From positions 3,162,001 through 3,226,000 of the forward strand of contig OZ255824.1 in assembly GCA_965277495.1 (NCBI GenBank): 64,000 nucleotides of DNA, read 5' to 3'. The position numbers and the translations under genes were made by a program. This DNA comes from CAHJXG01 sp965277495. GTDB taxonomy: Bacteria; Pseudomonadota; Alphaproteobacteria; Acetobacterales; Acetobacteraceae. The notes below the pieces were generated by a model, which worked only from the letters and a program-made list of their open reading frames with translations, made no database searches and was not told where the DNA came from. Shown piece by piece: positions 25,990 to 34,849 of the stretch; position 1 is the first letter of the stretch, and each line of letters begins with the position of its first letter.

Positions 25990-27427
25990 CTATTCGGCGG
26001 CCTTCGGCACTGGTGTCTCACAGCCGGTCGCGCAGCAGCGTCCCGGCTGTTTTGACACGCGGCGCCCGTCGGCCATGACGCCACGATCCAGCAAGTCCTC
26101 CACCAGCGCCGCCTTCTCCATGACCGGGTAGTTGCGCCAAATTTCCCGCTGCATGGCCTCGGGCGAGCCGCCGCCATGCAGCGAGATGACCGAATACCAG
26201 CCGCCCTGGTGTGACACCGTGAGGTCCTCGATCAGCCGCGACACCTCCAGCCGCTGCTCCGCCGGGATATCGGGCCGGCCAGCCAGCACGGCGGACAACG
26301 ACGCCTGGGTCTCCGGGTTATGGTCCTCGTCGGGGCCGGGCAGCGCCACGATCAGGCCGCCGGACACGTAGTGCGCGACCCGGTGCATGTCGTAGATCTT
26401 GGTGGCCAGCAGCAGCTTGCCGATGTTCGAGAACACGGTGTCCGGCGTCACCGATCCCGCCGGGTCCTTGGCGCAATGGATCGATGCCGCGATGCCGCAT
26501 GCATAAAAACCCTCGGTGATGGTGATCAGCTCGACCACCGCCTCGCGGATATGGCCGTGCCGCTCCGGATCGAGCCTGTTCGCCTCGATCATCAGCGCCC
26601 CGGCGCCAATCAGCAGGTCGCCGAACCCGGCCCGCGCGCCGATGCAGGAGTGGCGGTGGTGCGTCGCGTAGGTGGTGGTGAGGAAGCCGCCCTCCGCGTA
26701 TTCGCCGGCCAGGAACACGCGATCATGCGGCACGAACACGTCGTCGAACATTACGACGCCGGTGGATTGGCCGTACTTGGCGGAGAACTTCGCGGCCGCC
26801 TCGCCGGGCCGCCCGGCCGGACGCGCGACGATGGTGACGCCGGGCGCATCGACCGGCACGGCGCAGCATACGGCGAAGGCCGCGGCGTCCTCCTCCGTCC
26901 GGGCGCCGCTCGGTGATGTGCACGTAGGTGTCGGGGTTTGCCTGCTGGCCCGGGCGCTTCGAGCGGTCGCCCTTCGCGTCCGTCATCGCGACGCCGAGCG
27001 TGAGGTCATTGTCCTGAACGTGGTGCAGATAGGCCAGGAAGCGCTGCGAATAGTCGGTGCCGTGCACGCCGTCGGTCCGCCGCGTGGCCTGGAATATTCC
27101 GTTCAGCGCGTCGTGCGTCAGGTAACGCTGCGCGCAACCGGAGGTCCGGCAGACCAGCCGCACCGCTTCCAGCTTGGCCAGCAGGTCGGCGGAGCTCTCG
27201 TCGATGTGCAGCATGCGGTTGACGATCTTGCCGGACGTGCCTTGCCGGGCGGTCATAATGGCCTGGTGCCCGGGCGCGTGGGCGAGGTCGTAGGTGACGC
27301 CGACCGCGTTCCCCCCCGGCGCCAATGACGGCTCGTCGGCGACGCACTCGACGGCGCGCCCGTTGACGAACACCCGCGGCTTGTAGGCGCGCAGCGACTC
27401 CCGGTAGCCGGCGGCGGTCATCAGCAT
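25990..27427 (-). pseudogene. HpaB / 4-hydroxybutyryl-CoA dehydratase family gene, broken by deletion and frameshift
   Basis: The 5' part (ATG 27427 to about 26900) encodes the family's N-terminal domain: YRESLRAYKPRVFVNGRAVE, DLAHAPGHQAIMTA, CRTSGCAQRYLTHDALN, TDAKGDRSKRP and PDTYVHITERRPDG. The 3' part (about 26898 to 25990) is in another frame and resumes with TEEDAAAFAVCCAVPVDAPG, then GVVMFDDVFVPHDRVFLAGE and HHRHSCIGARAGFGDLLIGAG. The frames meet near 26895-26902, and the segment that normally joins them (about 25-30 residues, V-R-G-A-K to the M-P-T/C region) is missing. Total coding capacity is about 478 codons against roughly 490-510 in the family. Intact, it would be a flavin/4Fe-4S enzyme acting on a CoA ester or an aromatic hydroxylase. 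Confidence 0.8.
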
Positions 27428-27502
27428 GGCACCCTGCTCCTCGATTGGGGAAAAGTCGGCGGAAAATTGGACGGCGCGGGGGAAATCTGCAAGCGTGACA
27501 GG

Positions 27503-28042
27503 ATGCCAACGCGGACGATCGAGCGCGAAACCTCCGCCCTGCTGGTCGTAGATTTCCAGTCGCGCCTCATGCCGGCCATTGAGGACGGCAGCGCGGTCAT
27601 TGCCAATGCGCGGCTGCTGCTGGCTGCGGCGCGGCTGCTGGAGGTCCCGGTTGCGTTCACCGAGCAGAACGCCCGCGGCCTGGGTGCGACGGTGCCCGAT
27701 CTGGACGCGCCGGCGCACGGCCCGGTCCTGACCAAGATGGCGTTCGACGCCTGCCGGGACGGCGGCCTGGCGCAACTGCCGTCCCGCCCCGGTTTGGTCG
27801 TCGCGGGATGCGAGGCGCATGTCTGCGTACTGCAAACCGTGCTCGGCCTGTTGGACGCAGGCCGGCATGTCTTTGTCGTGCAGGATGCCGTCGGCGCCCG
27901 GCGCGCGGAGAGCAAGGCCGCAGCGCTCCGGCGCATGGAGCGGCATGGGGCCGAGGTCGTCACCACGGAGATGGTCGTGTTCGAGTGGCTGGCCACCGCG
28001 GAGCACCCGCGCTTCCGCGAGGCGCTGGCCCTGCTGAAATAG
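27503..28042 (+). CDS. Isochorismatase-like cysteine hydrolase
   Basis: A 179-residue alpha/beta hydrolase with the family triad: Asp in LLVVDFQSRLMP (about residue 18), Lys in VLTKMAFDA (about 80) and Cys in VAGCEAHVCVLQT (about 115). Members hydrolyse isochorismate, nicotinamide or other amides; the substrate here is not evident. It is followed 15 bp later by the isomerase gene and probably co-transcribed. Confidence 0.88.
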   Translation: MPTRTIERETSALLVVDFQSRLMPAIEDGSAVIANARLLLAAARLLEVPVAFTEQNARGLGATVPDLDAPAHGPVLTKMAFDACRDGGLAQLPSRPGLVVAGCEAHVCVLQTVLGLLDAGRHVFVVQDAVGARRAESKAAALRRMERHGAEVVTTEMVVFEWLATAEHPRFREALALLK

Positions 28043-28057
28043 CGGAGGAACGGCCCG

Positions 28058-28720
28058 ATGCCCATCGACGCGGACCCGCCGCCTGACAGCGCCGTGACCT
28101 GGTATTTCGACGTGGTTTCGCCGTTCGCCTACCTCGCGTTCCCCGCCGTGTTGGCGGTGGCGCGGCGGCGTCCCGTGCTGTTGCGGCCGGTCGTGTTCGC
28201 CGCCGTGCTGAACCATTGGGGCCAGCTCGGGCCGACCGAGATCCCGCCCAAGCGGACCCATGCCTATCGGCTTTGCCAGTTCCTGGCCGGGCGCGCCGGG
28301 ATGCCGCTGCGCTTCCCGCCCCGGCATCCATTCCGCTCGCTCGAAGCGTTGCGGCTGATCGCGGCGCTGGACGGCGATCCCGATGCGGTCCGGGCCGTTT
28401 TCGACTTCATCTGGGCCGAGGGACGCGACCCCGGCGAGCCCGATGAGCTCAAAGCGCTCTGTGCCCGGCTCGGCATCGCCGACTACGGCGCCCTCATCGC
28501 CGAGCGGGACGCCAAGGCTCGGCTGCGTGCCTGGACCGACGCGGCCATAGCGGCGGGAGTGTTCGGGGTGCCAACGCTGGCGGTGGGCGACGCGCTATTT
28601 TGGGGGGCGGACGCGATGCCAATGGCTGAGGCCGCGCTGGACGATCCGGGACTGCTGACACGCGGCGAGATGGGGCGCCTGGCGAACCTTCCAGCCGGAG
28701 TCCAGCGTAAAACCGGCTGA
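28058..28720 (+). CDS. 2-hydroxychromene-2-carboxylate isomerase family protein (DsbA fold)
   Basis: A 220-residue kappa-GST/DsbA-like protein: WYFDVVSPFAYLAF near residue 15 (Ser replaces the thiol, as in HCCA isomerases), RPVVFAAVLNHWG, and AIAAGVFGVPTLAVGDALFWGAD near 175. Such enzymes use glutathione and isomerise aromatic-degradation intermediates. ATG 28058 has GGAGGAACGG upstream. Together with the broken HpaB-family gene it hints at an eroded aromatic or CoA-ester catabolic locus. Confidence 0.85.
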   Translation: MPIDADPPPDSAVTWYFDVVSPFAYLAFPAVLAVARRRPVLLRPVVFAAVLNHWGQLGPTEIPPKRTHAYRLCQFLAGRAGMPLRFPPRHPFRSLEALRLIAALDGDPDAVRAVFDFIWAEGRDPGEPDELKALCARLGIADYGALIAERDAKARLRAWTDAAIAAGVFGVPTLAVGDALFWGADAMPMAEAALDDPGLLTRGEMGRLANLPAGVQRKTG

Positions 28721-28722
28721 GT

Positions 28723-29421
28723 TCAGTTCAGGCCCGGCCTTATCTCGAACCGCTCGCCCGCCTCGTTGCCCGCGTCGAACGCATCCAGGTTCACCCGCCG
28801 CGTCGCCGGCTTGCGGGACCGGAACCGCAGGCCGAGCTTGTCCATCTCCGCGTTCACCACCACAGCCTTCGCCAAAACCAGGTCGCGGCCAGAAGAGCTG
28901 TGCAGCGCCGCCTCCCGTGCGGCCCGCATCGCCGCGAGTTTCGACTGGATGCCGTGCGAAAGGCCGAGCACGAACGACGTATGCAGCGCCCGGCGCCGTC
29001 CGCCACGTCCGCGCAGGTATTCGGGTCCGGCGCGGAAGCGGTTGGCCTCGGTCTCGAACGCATGGGCGATCAGGTGCATAAGATAGACCGCCGCCTGCAC
29101 GTCTGCCGGCAGGCCGAAGAACACCTGGGCGAGCCGTCCGTCCGCGTCGGTTTCGAACCAGAAGCGGCAGTCGAAGAACGCGGCAACCGCCGGGGCGCAT
29201 TCGTCGAGCGGCCCGATGCGGCTGCGCCCGGTCCGCACGTCGCCGCGCTCGCAGGGCTGCGCCTTGAACTCCAGCTCGGACATCGACAGGCCGTGCCGGT
29301 CCAGCAGCTCCGACACCTTCAGGGCTGCCGCCATCGCCTCCTGCTCGGTGCAGCCGCGGTCCGTCGTCTTCGAGCGCAGCGCCTGGATACGGGCCAGCAA
29401 TGCGGACGTGCTGTCGGTCAT
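28723..29421 (-). CDS. DUF2786 domain-containing protein
   Basis: A 232-residue protein. Residues 1-45 match DUF2786 (LLARIQALRSKTTDRGCTEQEAMAAALKVSELLDRHGLSM). The rest is an alpha-rich region with a DUF7168-like look (FALL...F-DCRFWF, YLMHLIAHAFETEANRF). Function is unknown; such genes are frequent in phage and plasmid DNA as well as chromosomes. The ATG lies 7 bp after the pirin stop, so the two share a transcript. Confidence 0.75.
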   Translation of the reverse strand: MTDSTSALLARIQALRSKTTDRGCTEQEAMAAALKVSELLDRHGLSMSELEFKAQPCERGDVRTGRSRIGPLDECAPAVAAFFDCRFWFETDADGRLAQVFFGLPADVQAAVYLMHLIAHAFETEANRFRAGPEYLRGRGGRRRALHTSFVLGLSHGIQSKLAAMRAAREAALHSSSGRDLVLAKAVVVNAEMDKLGLRFRSRKPATRRVNLDAFDAGNEAGERFEIRPGLN

Positions 29422-29428
29422 CGTAACG

Positions 29429-30343
29429 CTATTCGGGAAGCGGGATGAACTCGGCATCTCCCGCCACCCGGTCGAAACGTCCGGCGCGCCAATCGGACTT
29501 GGCCTGCTCGATCCGCTCGCGCCGGCTTGAGACCAGGTTCCACCAGACATGGCGCGGACCGTCCATCGGTTCGCCGCCCAGCACCAGCAGCCGTGCCGCC
29601 GTCTGTGCCCGCACGGTGATGCGGTCGCCGGGGCGGAGCACCAGCAGGCGGCCGGAGCCGTGCGTATCGGGGCCGATCTGCACCGAGCCCTCAAGTACAT
29701 AGACGGCGCGCTCGATATGGTCCGCCTCGATCGGCAGGCTGCACCCGGCGTCGAGCGCCGCGTCGGCATAGATCATGTCCGAGAAGGTCCGCACCGGCGA
29801 GCGCACCCCGAACATCTCGCCGGCGATCACTCGGACCCGCTTGCCCTCGCCCGCCACCTCCGGCAACGCGTCGCGGCCGATATGGAAGAAATCCGGCGCC
29901 GTCTCCTCGTCCGCCTGCGGCAGCGCGACCCAGGTTTGGATGCCATATAGCCGCTTCTCAACCGGGCGCAGCTCCGCCGCGGTGCGTTCGGAATGCACGA
30001 TGCCGCGGCCTGCCGTCATCCAGTTTACCGCGCCGGGCCGGATCGCCTGCACGGTGCCGAGGCTGTCCCGGTGCATGATCTCGCCGTCGAGCAAATAAGT
30101 GACGGTGGCGAGCCCGATATGCGGATGCGGGCGCACGTCGAGGCCGCGACCCGCGTGGAACACGGCCGGCCCCATATGGTCGAAGAACACGAACGGCCCA
30201 ACCATCTGCCGTTCCTTAGACGGCAGCGCGCGCCGCACCTCGAAGCCGCCGAGGTCGCGCGCCGCCGGCACGATCACGGTTTCGACCAGCGGCCCGTCCG
30301 GCCCGAGCATCGGCTCGGCGTCATCGCCTTCGTAGCGGCTCAT
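29429..30343 (-). CDS. Pirin family protein
   Basis: A 304-residue bicupin. The N-terminal cupin has the metal-binding set HPHIGLATVTYLLDGEIMHRDS and GRGIVHSER (His/His/His/Glu), and the pirin signature FVFFDHMGP. Bacterial pirins are Fe-binding, some with quercetinase activity or enzyme-partner roles. It precedes the DUF2786 gene in one operon. Confidence 0.9.
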   Translation of the reverse strand: MSRYEGDDAEPMLGPDGPLVETVIVPAARDLGGFEVRRALPSKERQMVGPFVFFDHMGPAVFHAGRGLDVRPHPHIGLATVTYLLDGEIMHRDSLGTVQAIRPGAVNWMTAGRGIVHSERTAAELRPVEKRLYGIQTWVALPQADEETAPDFFHIGRDALPEVAGEGKRVRVIAGEMFGVRSPVRTFSDMIYADAALDAGCSLPIEADHIERAVYVLEGSVQIGPDTHGSGRLLVLRPGDRITVRAQTAARLLVLGGEPMDGPRHVWWNLVSSRRERIEQAKSDWRAGRFDRVAGDAEFIPLPE

Positions 30344-30361
30344 GGCATTTCCCTTGTCCCA

Positions 30362-31309
30362 TCATGGGGGTGCTAGAAAGGCGCCGAACGCTCGCGGGCT
30401 CTCGCCGACCTTGATTTTGCGGACGACCTTGTTGCTGGCCACGTCGACCTCCACCAGCCGATTGTCCATCCATAACGCGACATAGGCGCAGGTTCCATCG
30501 GCCGACATGGCGATCCCCTCGGGATACTCGCCCACGGCGATCTCGGGCTGGGGCACGAAGGCGCCGTCGAACACCGACAGGGTGCCGCTATGCTGGTTCG
30601 TCACCATGATGCGCGACCCGTCGGGCGCGACCGCGACGGCATAAGGGAACTCGCCGACCTTGAAGCGCCGGGTTTCCTTGAGGGTGGCGGCGTCGATAAC
30701 CGACACGTCGCCCGATTGAACGTTGGCGACGAACACCCGTCCGCCCTGCACCGTGACGCCGAACGGGGCGTGGCCGACGGGCACGGCCGCGAGCGTGTCA
30801 AGAGTCGCGAGGTCGATGACCGACAGCGTATCGCTCTCGCGGTTGGCCGCATAGAGCCGCGCGCCGCCGGGGTCGATGGCAAGGCCGGAGGGCGACTGCC
30901 CGACCTTGATGGTGCCGACGCGGGCCAGTTCGGCCGGGTCCAGGACGGCGACGGTATCGCCGTACCAGTCGGCCACGAACACTCGGCCGTCGCGTGGGCT
31001 GACCGCTATGCCAAGCGGCCCGGCGCCGGCTGGGACCTCGGACAGCATCGACAATTCTCCGTTCTTGCGTTGCAGGACGCTGACGCTATGGCCCTCCGGG
31101 TTAGTCACGTAGATGCGTTGCCCGTCGGCCGCAACCGCCACCCCGGCGGGTTTCGCGCCGACGCCGATGGTCTGGATGACGGCGCCGGACGATGTATCCA
31201 CGACCGAGACGGTGTCGTCGCCCTGGTTGGTGACATAGGCCAGCGCGGCCTTTGCCGGTGATGCCTGCGCCAACGCCAGCAGCGCCAGGCACGTTAAGAC
31301 ATGCCTCAA
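30362..31309 (-). CDS. Periplasmic YVTN beta-propeller protein
   Basis: A 315-residue exported protein. The first 21 residues are a Sec signal ending ASPAKA, then about seven blades of about 42 residues follow, each with a (Y/F)VTN/AAN-x-x-x-(D/G)-T-(L/V)-S-V-(I/V)-D motif. It overlaps the upstream SRPBCC gene's stop (ATGA). Similar propellers are regular companions of PQQ methanol dehydrogenases; a role in dehydrogenase assembly or metal/cofactor handling is inferred from context only. Confidence 0.8.
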   Translation of the reverse strand: MRHVLTCLALLALAQASPAKAALAYVTNQGDDTVSVVDTSSGAVIQTIGVGAKPAGVAVAADGQRIYVTNPEGHSVSVLQRKNGELSMLSEVPAGAGPLGIAVSPRDGRVFVADWYGDTVAVLDPAELARVGTIKVGQSPSGLAIDPGGARLYAANRESDTLSVIDLATLDTLAAVPVGHAPFGVTVQGGRVFVANVQSGDVSVIDAATLKETRRFKVGEFPYAVAVAPDGSRIMVTNQHSGTLSVFDGAFVPQPEIAVGEYPEGIAMSADGTCAYVALWMDNRLVEVDVASNKVVRKIKVGESPRAFGAFLAPP

Positions 31310-31866
31310 CCAGCGCGCTCGGCGATGGCCTTTATGTTGTCGAGACCGGCACGCAGCACGCCAGTGACCGCTTTGACCGAGGCGGCGTCATTCAGCTCGG
31401 GCGGCGGATCGTTCAACGGATAGCCGCGGTAGAACGCCGCCCGCCACTCGACCGTGCTGCCGCCGGGCGGGGTTTCCTGCACCTCGAACCAGGACGTGTA
31501 GTTGTTCACCGGAAAGACCTTGGGATCCACCTTATCGATCCGGTATTGGTAGCTGTGGGCGGCCGCGTCGTATTTGACCAGTTCCTCGTCGAAATGCGGA
31601 TCACCCTCGGCCTTGAGGGTGAGCGTGCGCTTGGAGCCGATCTGGTTGCCGTGATCCGCCGGGCTGGAGGCGATGAGCGGGTGCCAATGCGCGATGGAGT
31701 CGAAGTCGCCGACGATGGCCCAGATCTGGTCCGGGGTGCGGGCGATATCGACGGTTTGCGTGACCTTCTGGCGTGTCGGGCCGTGCGCCTGGGCCCGGTG
31801 GGCCGCGAGGCCGGACGCGGCCGTGGCCAGGGTGGCGATGAGGCGTCGCCGATGAATTTGCAGCAT
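31306..31866 (-). CDS. Exported SRPBCC-family protein, MxaD-like
   Basis: A 186-residue protein. Its signal peptide has a twin-arginine-like start (HRRRLIATLATAASGLAAHRAQA). Residues 32-180 are a START/Bet v 1-like SRPBCC domain (VTQTVDIARTPDQIWAIVGDFDSIAHWHP, typical of polyketide-cyclase-type members). MxaD, the SRPBCC protein of methanol-oxidation clusters, is the closest functional analogue and affects electron transfer from methanol dehydrogenase to its cytochrome. ATG 31866 was chosen because it starts the signal peptide. Confidence 0.7.
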   Translation of the reverse strand: MLQIHRRRLIATLATAASGLAAHRAQAHGPTRQKVTQTVDIARTPDQIWAIVGDFDSIAHWHPLIASSPADHGNQIGSKRTLTLKAEGDPHFDEELVKYDAAAHSYQYRIDKVDPKVFPVNNYTSWFEVQETPPGGSTVEWRAAFYRGYPLNDPPPELNDAASVKAVTGVLRAGLDNIKAIAERAG

Positions 31867-32015
31867 ATACCGTCTCCATTCCGGACAATGCCGCGCATCG
31901 TCCCGCGCGATCGCCGCGCGCCGGCGGCAGGATTGCGCGGAATGACAGGGGGCGCCAGGGGCAATCGCACCCTGCTGGCCGCTGCCGGGCGGCTCATTGC
32001 GGACATGCGGGCGCT

Positions 32016-33932
32016 TCAACGTAAGCGCGGATCGACCCAGTCGTTGATCCAGGCCAAAAAGGTTTCCGGGATCATCGGACGTCCGAAGAAATACCCTTGC
32101 ACCTCATCGCAAGCGGCGTCTGCAACGATGTCTAGTACCTGCCGGGTCTCGACCCCCTCGGCGACCACGCGGTAGCCTAGGTTGTGCGACAGCAGGATCA
32201 TGGTCGACACGAGCGAACGCTTGCGCGCGTCGACCGTGAGCTCGCGCATGAACGATTGATCGATCTTCACGGCATGAACGGGCAGGCGCTGCAGGTAGGA
32301 AAGGCTGCTGTAACCGGTCCCGAAATCATCGATCGCCAAGCGTATGCCCGCCCCTGCAATCGCTTCGAGTTGTGAAAGCGCCTGCCTGCCGTCGTCCATG
32401 AGCGCGCTTTCGGTGATCTCCAGCTCCAGGCGTTCCGCCGCCAGCGCATGCTTGGCCAAGCCCCGCAAAAGCCGGGCATCGAGGTCGGGTTCGAGCAGGT
32501 TGGACGCGGACACGTTCAGGGAAAGCTGCAAGTCGAGGCCGGCGGCGCGCCAGGCCGCGAGCTGCTTCAGGGCAGCATCAAGCACCCAGCCGGTCATCGC
32601 CTTGGCCATCGTCGTCTGCTCGACGATTGGCACGAACTCGCCCGGCGAGATTGCGCCGAGACTTGGATGCTTCCACCGCAGCAACGCCTCGGCGCCCACG
32701 CATGTGCCGGAGCCGAGGTCGACGCGCGGCTGGAACACGAGGCTCAGTTGGTCGGATGCCTCCAGAGCGGCCCCGAACTCGTTCAGCAGCGTGAAGCGCC
32801 GGCGATGCACCGTGTCCTGGACGGGCGAATAGACGCTCACCCGGGTTTTTGCCATATGGGCGTCCTGGGCTGCGCTGTTGGCGATCCGCAGCAGGTCGCG
32901 GGGTTTGGACTGGCCTAACACGAACGGAGCCACGCCGATAACCGAGGTGATGAAGCGAGAGTTTGCGGGACTGTGGAACTCGGACATCATGGCTGCGACC
33001 ATGGCGACATAGCTGTGCTCCTCGACGCCGGGCGGGGCGAGGAAGGCGAACTGGGTTGGTGCGACGTGATACGCCTTTCGGGTCGGACCGATCGCCGTCT
33101 TGATCGCCAGGGCTGCCTCTTGAACCATCTCATCAAGAAACGAGGGACCCATCACCCGCATGATGTTGCTGAGCTGCGCCGGGCTGGCGAGATCGGCCGC
33201 CACGACGAACCGCCGCTCGTGCAAGGGACGTGTTTCGACGAGGTCCTCGAGATCTTCACTGAATTGATTGTGGTTCGGCATCTTGCTGAGTGGGTCAATC
33301 CGCACGAACGCGTGCTGCAGCTCGATCTGCGCCATCACCATGGCCGCGAGATCGATCAACGACGCCATCTCGGTCGCCGACGCCTGCCGCGGTTCCAGTC
33401 CCAGGACGCACATGGCGCCCAGGCAGAACCCGTCGCCCGTTGTCAACGGCGCCCCGGCATAGAAACGCACCCCGGCGGCGGCCAGAGGGCTGTCGCGGTA
33501 GCAGGGATCGAGCAGCAGGTCGGGGACCACAAGGCTACGGGAACTTTCTGTCACCTTGGCGCAGGGCGCCTTTACCCGCGGCATGAACGCCTTGTCGATG
33601 CCGACCCGTGACTTGAACCATTGCCGGTCTGAGTCGGTCAGCGAAACGGCCGCTATGGGCAGGCGAAAAATCTGGCTCGCCATACGGGTGATGCGGTCGA
33701 ACGCCTCGCTTGGGGCGGTATCCAGCAAGCCGAGTTGGCGCAATGCACTCAGGCGCGCGTGTTCAATGCAGTTCGCGGGTGCGGGCGCAACGGCACGCAG
33801 CGGCGAAAGCAAGATAGGGCTCCCATGGCCGCCATGGCCGGTCGCCGCAGATGCACATATGGCGGCGGTGGCTGCAGGCTCGACCGCCTGCAGCGCCCTA
33901 ACTGGACTCAATGGGATTGCCTTTCCAAACAC
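32016..33932 (-). CDS. GAF - degenerate GGDEF - EAL cyclic-di-GMP phosphodiesterase
   Basis: About 638 residues. The GAF domain spans about 55-205 (LRQLGLLDTAPSEAFDRITRMAS). A GGDEF-like domain at about 215-375 has lost the GGDEF active site. The EAL domain at about 385-630 keeps the catalytic set: GAEALLRW (EAL), LSLNVSASNL, LEITESALM, AIDDFGTGYSSL, VKIDQSFM and VAEGVET. It should hydrolyse c-di-GMP under GAF control. The start is uncertain: GTG 33932 has no clear ribosome-binding site and sits beside a hairpin; the first 50 residues are unconserved-looking. Confidence 0.85.
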   Translation of the reverse strand: MFGKAIPLSPVRALQAVEPAATAAICASAATGHGGHGSPILLSPLRAVAPAPANCIEHARLSALRQLGLLDTAPSEAFDRITRMASQIFRLPIAAVSLTDSDRQWFKSRVGIDKAFMPRVKAPCAKVTESSRSLVVPDLLLDPCYRDSPLAAAGVRFYAGAPLTTGDGFCLGAMCVLGLEPRQASATEMASLIDLAAMVMAQIELQHAFVRIDPLSKMPNHNQFSEDLEDLVETRPLHERRFVVAADLASPAQLSNIMRVMGPSFLDEMVQEAALAIKTAIGPTRKAYHVAPTQFAFLAPPGVEEHSYVAMVAAMMSEFHSPANSRFITSVIGVAPFVLGQSKPRDLLRIANSAAQDAHMAKTRVSVYSPVQDTVHRRRFTLLNEFGAALEASDQLSLVFQPRVDLGSGTCVGAEALLRWKHPSLGAISPGEFVPIVEQTTMAKAMTGWVLDAALKQLAAWRAAGLDLQLSLNVSASNLLEPDLDARLLRGLAKHALAAERLELEITESALMDDGRQALSQLEAIAGAGIRLAIDDFGTGYSSLSYLQRLPVHAVKIDQSFMRELTVDARKRSLVSTMILLSHNLGYRVVAEGVETRQVLDIVADAACDEVQGYFFGRPMIPETFLAWINDWVDPRLR

Positions 33933-33933
33933 A

Positions 33934-33954
33934 CCTGACGATTGGAGCGTCAGG
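33934..33954. repeat. Inverted repeat abutting the EAL gene start
   Basis: CCTGACG and CGTCAGG form a perfect 7-bp stem with a 7-base loop. On the minus strand its 3' arm ends one base before the putative GTG start of the EAL protein. It could be an operator over the promoter/leader or a translation-masking hairpin. Confidence 0.4.
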
Positions 33955-34142
33955 CCCTTCGCATCCTGAGATTACAGCCTAAAGGTTTACAACTACCTTC
34001 GTTTTGGCGCTCAAGATTGGGCGCTTCGCCTGATCCTGCTCGGCTTGCGATCATGGATTCAGGCTCGGCGGCATTGAAAAGGCAGGAAACAAGCACGCCC
34101 CAACAGCGGGGCCGGTGGGTAATCTAAATCACGCCAGGCTTG

Positions 34143-34721
34143 CTACGCGGCCAGCGTGCCCTTCTGCTTGGCCACGTGGGTCGCGATCGCGTCCATCAGC
34201 GGCGGGGACAGGCAGTCATACGGCTCAAGGCCGATCTCGCGCAGGCGGCCACGGACTGCGCCCATCTGGTCGGGCTTGGCGCCGGACTCGATGATGGACG
34301 ATACGAAGGCCGCGAACTCCGGCGCTGCCCAGCCCTTTTCGGGCGACAACTCGGTGTGGACGAAATCCATGCCGTAGAATGGATGGTCCTTGTTCTCGAT
34401 CCGCCCATACATGTGCGCGCCGCATCCGCTGCAGGCGTTGCGCTGGATGGCCGCGCTGGCGTCGACGACCTTCAGCTTACCGGCGTTTTCCGCGACCTGA
34501 ACCTTGTCGCGCGGCACCACGGCGACGACGGAGAACACCGACCCCGCGGGCTTCCAGCACTTGGTGCAGCCGCAGGCGTGGTTGAACGCGGTCTGCGCCG
34601 ACACCGCGACCTTCACCGGGTCGGTGGCGCACTTGCAGACAAGCGTGCCGCCCGCGAAAGCCGGCGCGGCCGGTGCGATGCCGTCGTCGACGGATGGATG
34701 GATATGAACTGCGCTGGCCAT
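34143..34721 (-). CDS. gfa: S-(hydroxymethyl)glutathione synthase (glutathione-dependent formaldehyde-activating enzyme)
   Basis: A 192-residue zinc protein with the Gfa cysteines: TLVCKCATDPV, HACGCTKCWKPAG and NACSGCGAHMYGR, and FYGMDFVHTELSPEKGW further on. It accelerates condensation of formaldehyde with glutathione, the first step of the pathway completed by FlhA and FghA in this window. ATG 34721 follows AAGGAGAACCGTC. It is transcribed with the same orientation as the TonB receptor and fghA upstream. Confidence 0.95.
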   Translation of the reverse strand: MASAVHIHPSVDDGIAPAAPAFAGGTLVCKCATDPVKVAVSAQTAFNHACGCTKCWKPAGSVFSVVAVVPRDKVQVAENAGKLKVVDASAAIQRNACSGCGAHMYGRIENKDHPFYGMDFVHTELSPEKGWAAPEFAAFVSSIIESGAKPDQMGAVRGRLREIGLEPYDCLSPPLMDAIATHVAKQKGTLAA

Positions 34722-34849
34722 GACGGTTCTCCTTGTTTCGGGCATCGGTTTGAACTGGCCCGCTGTTAGTATTCCACCGCAATAGCTTTGCCTGACTCGT
34801 GCGCGGATGCAATGGACGGCCAAGCAGGCCATGAAGGAAACTTGCCCGT

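Noticed and set aside
27428..28327. Upstream extension of the HpaB-family frame opposite the isochorismatase and isomerase genes
   Set aside because: Family similarity starts at ATG 27427, and the extension is antisense to two good genes.
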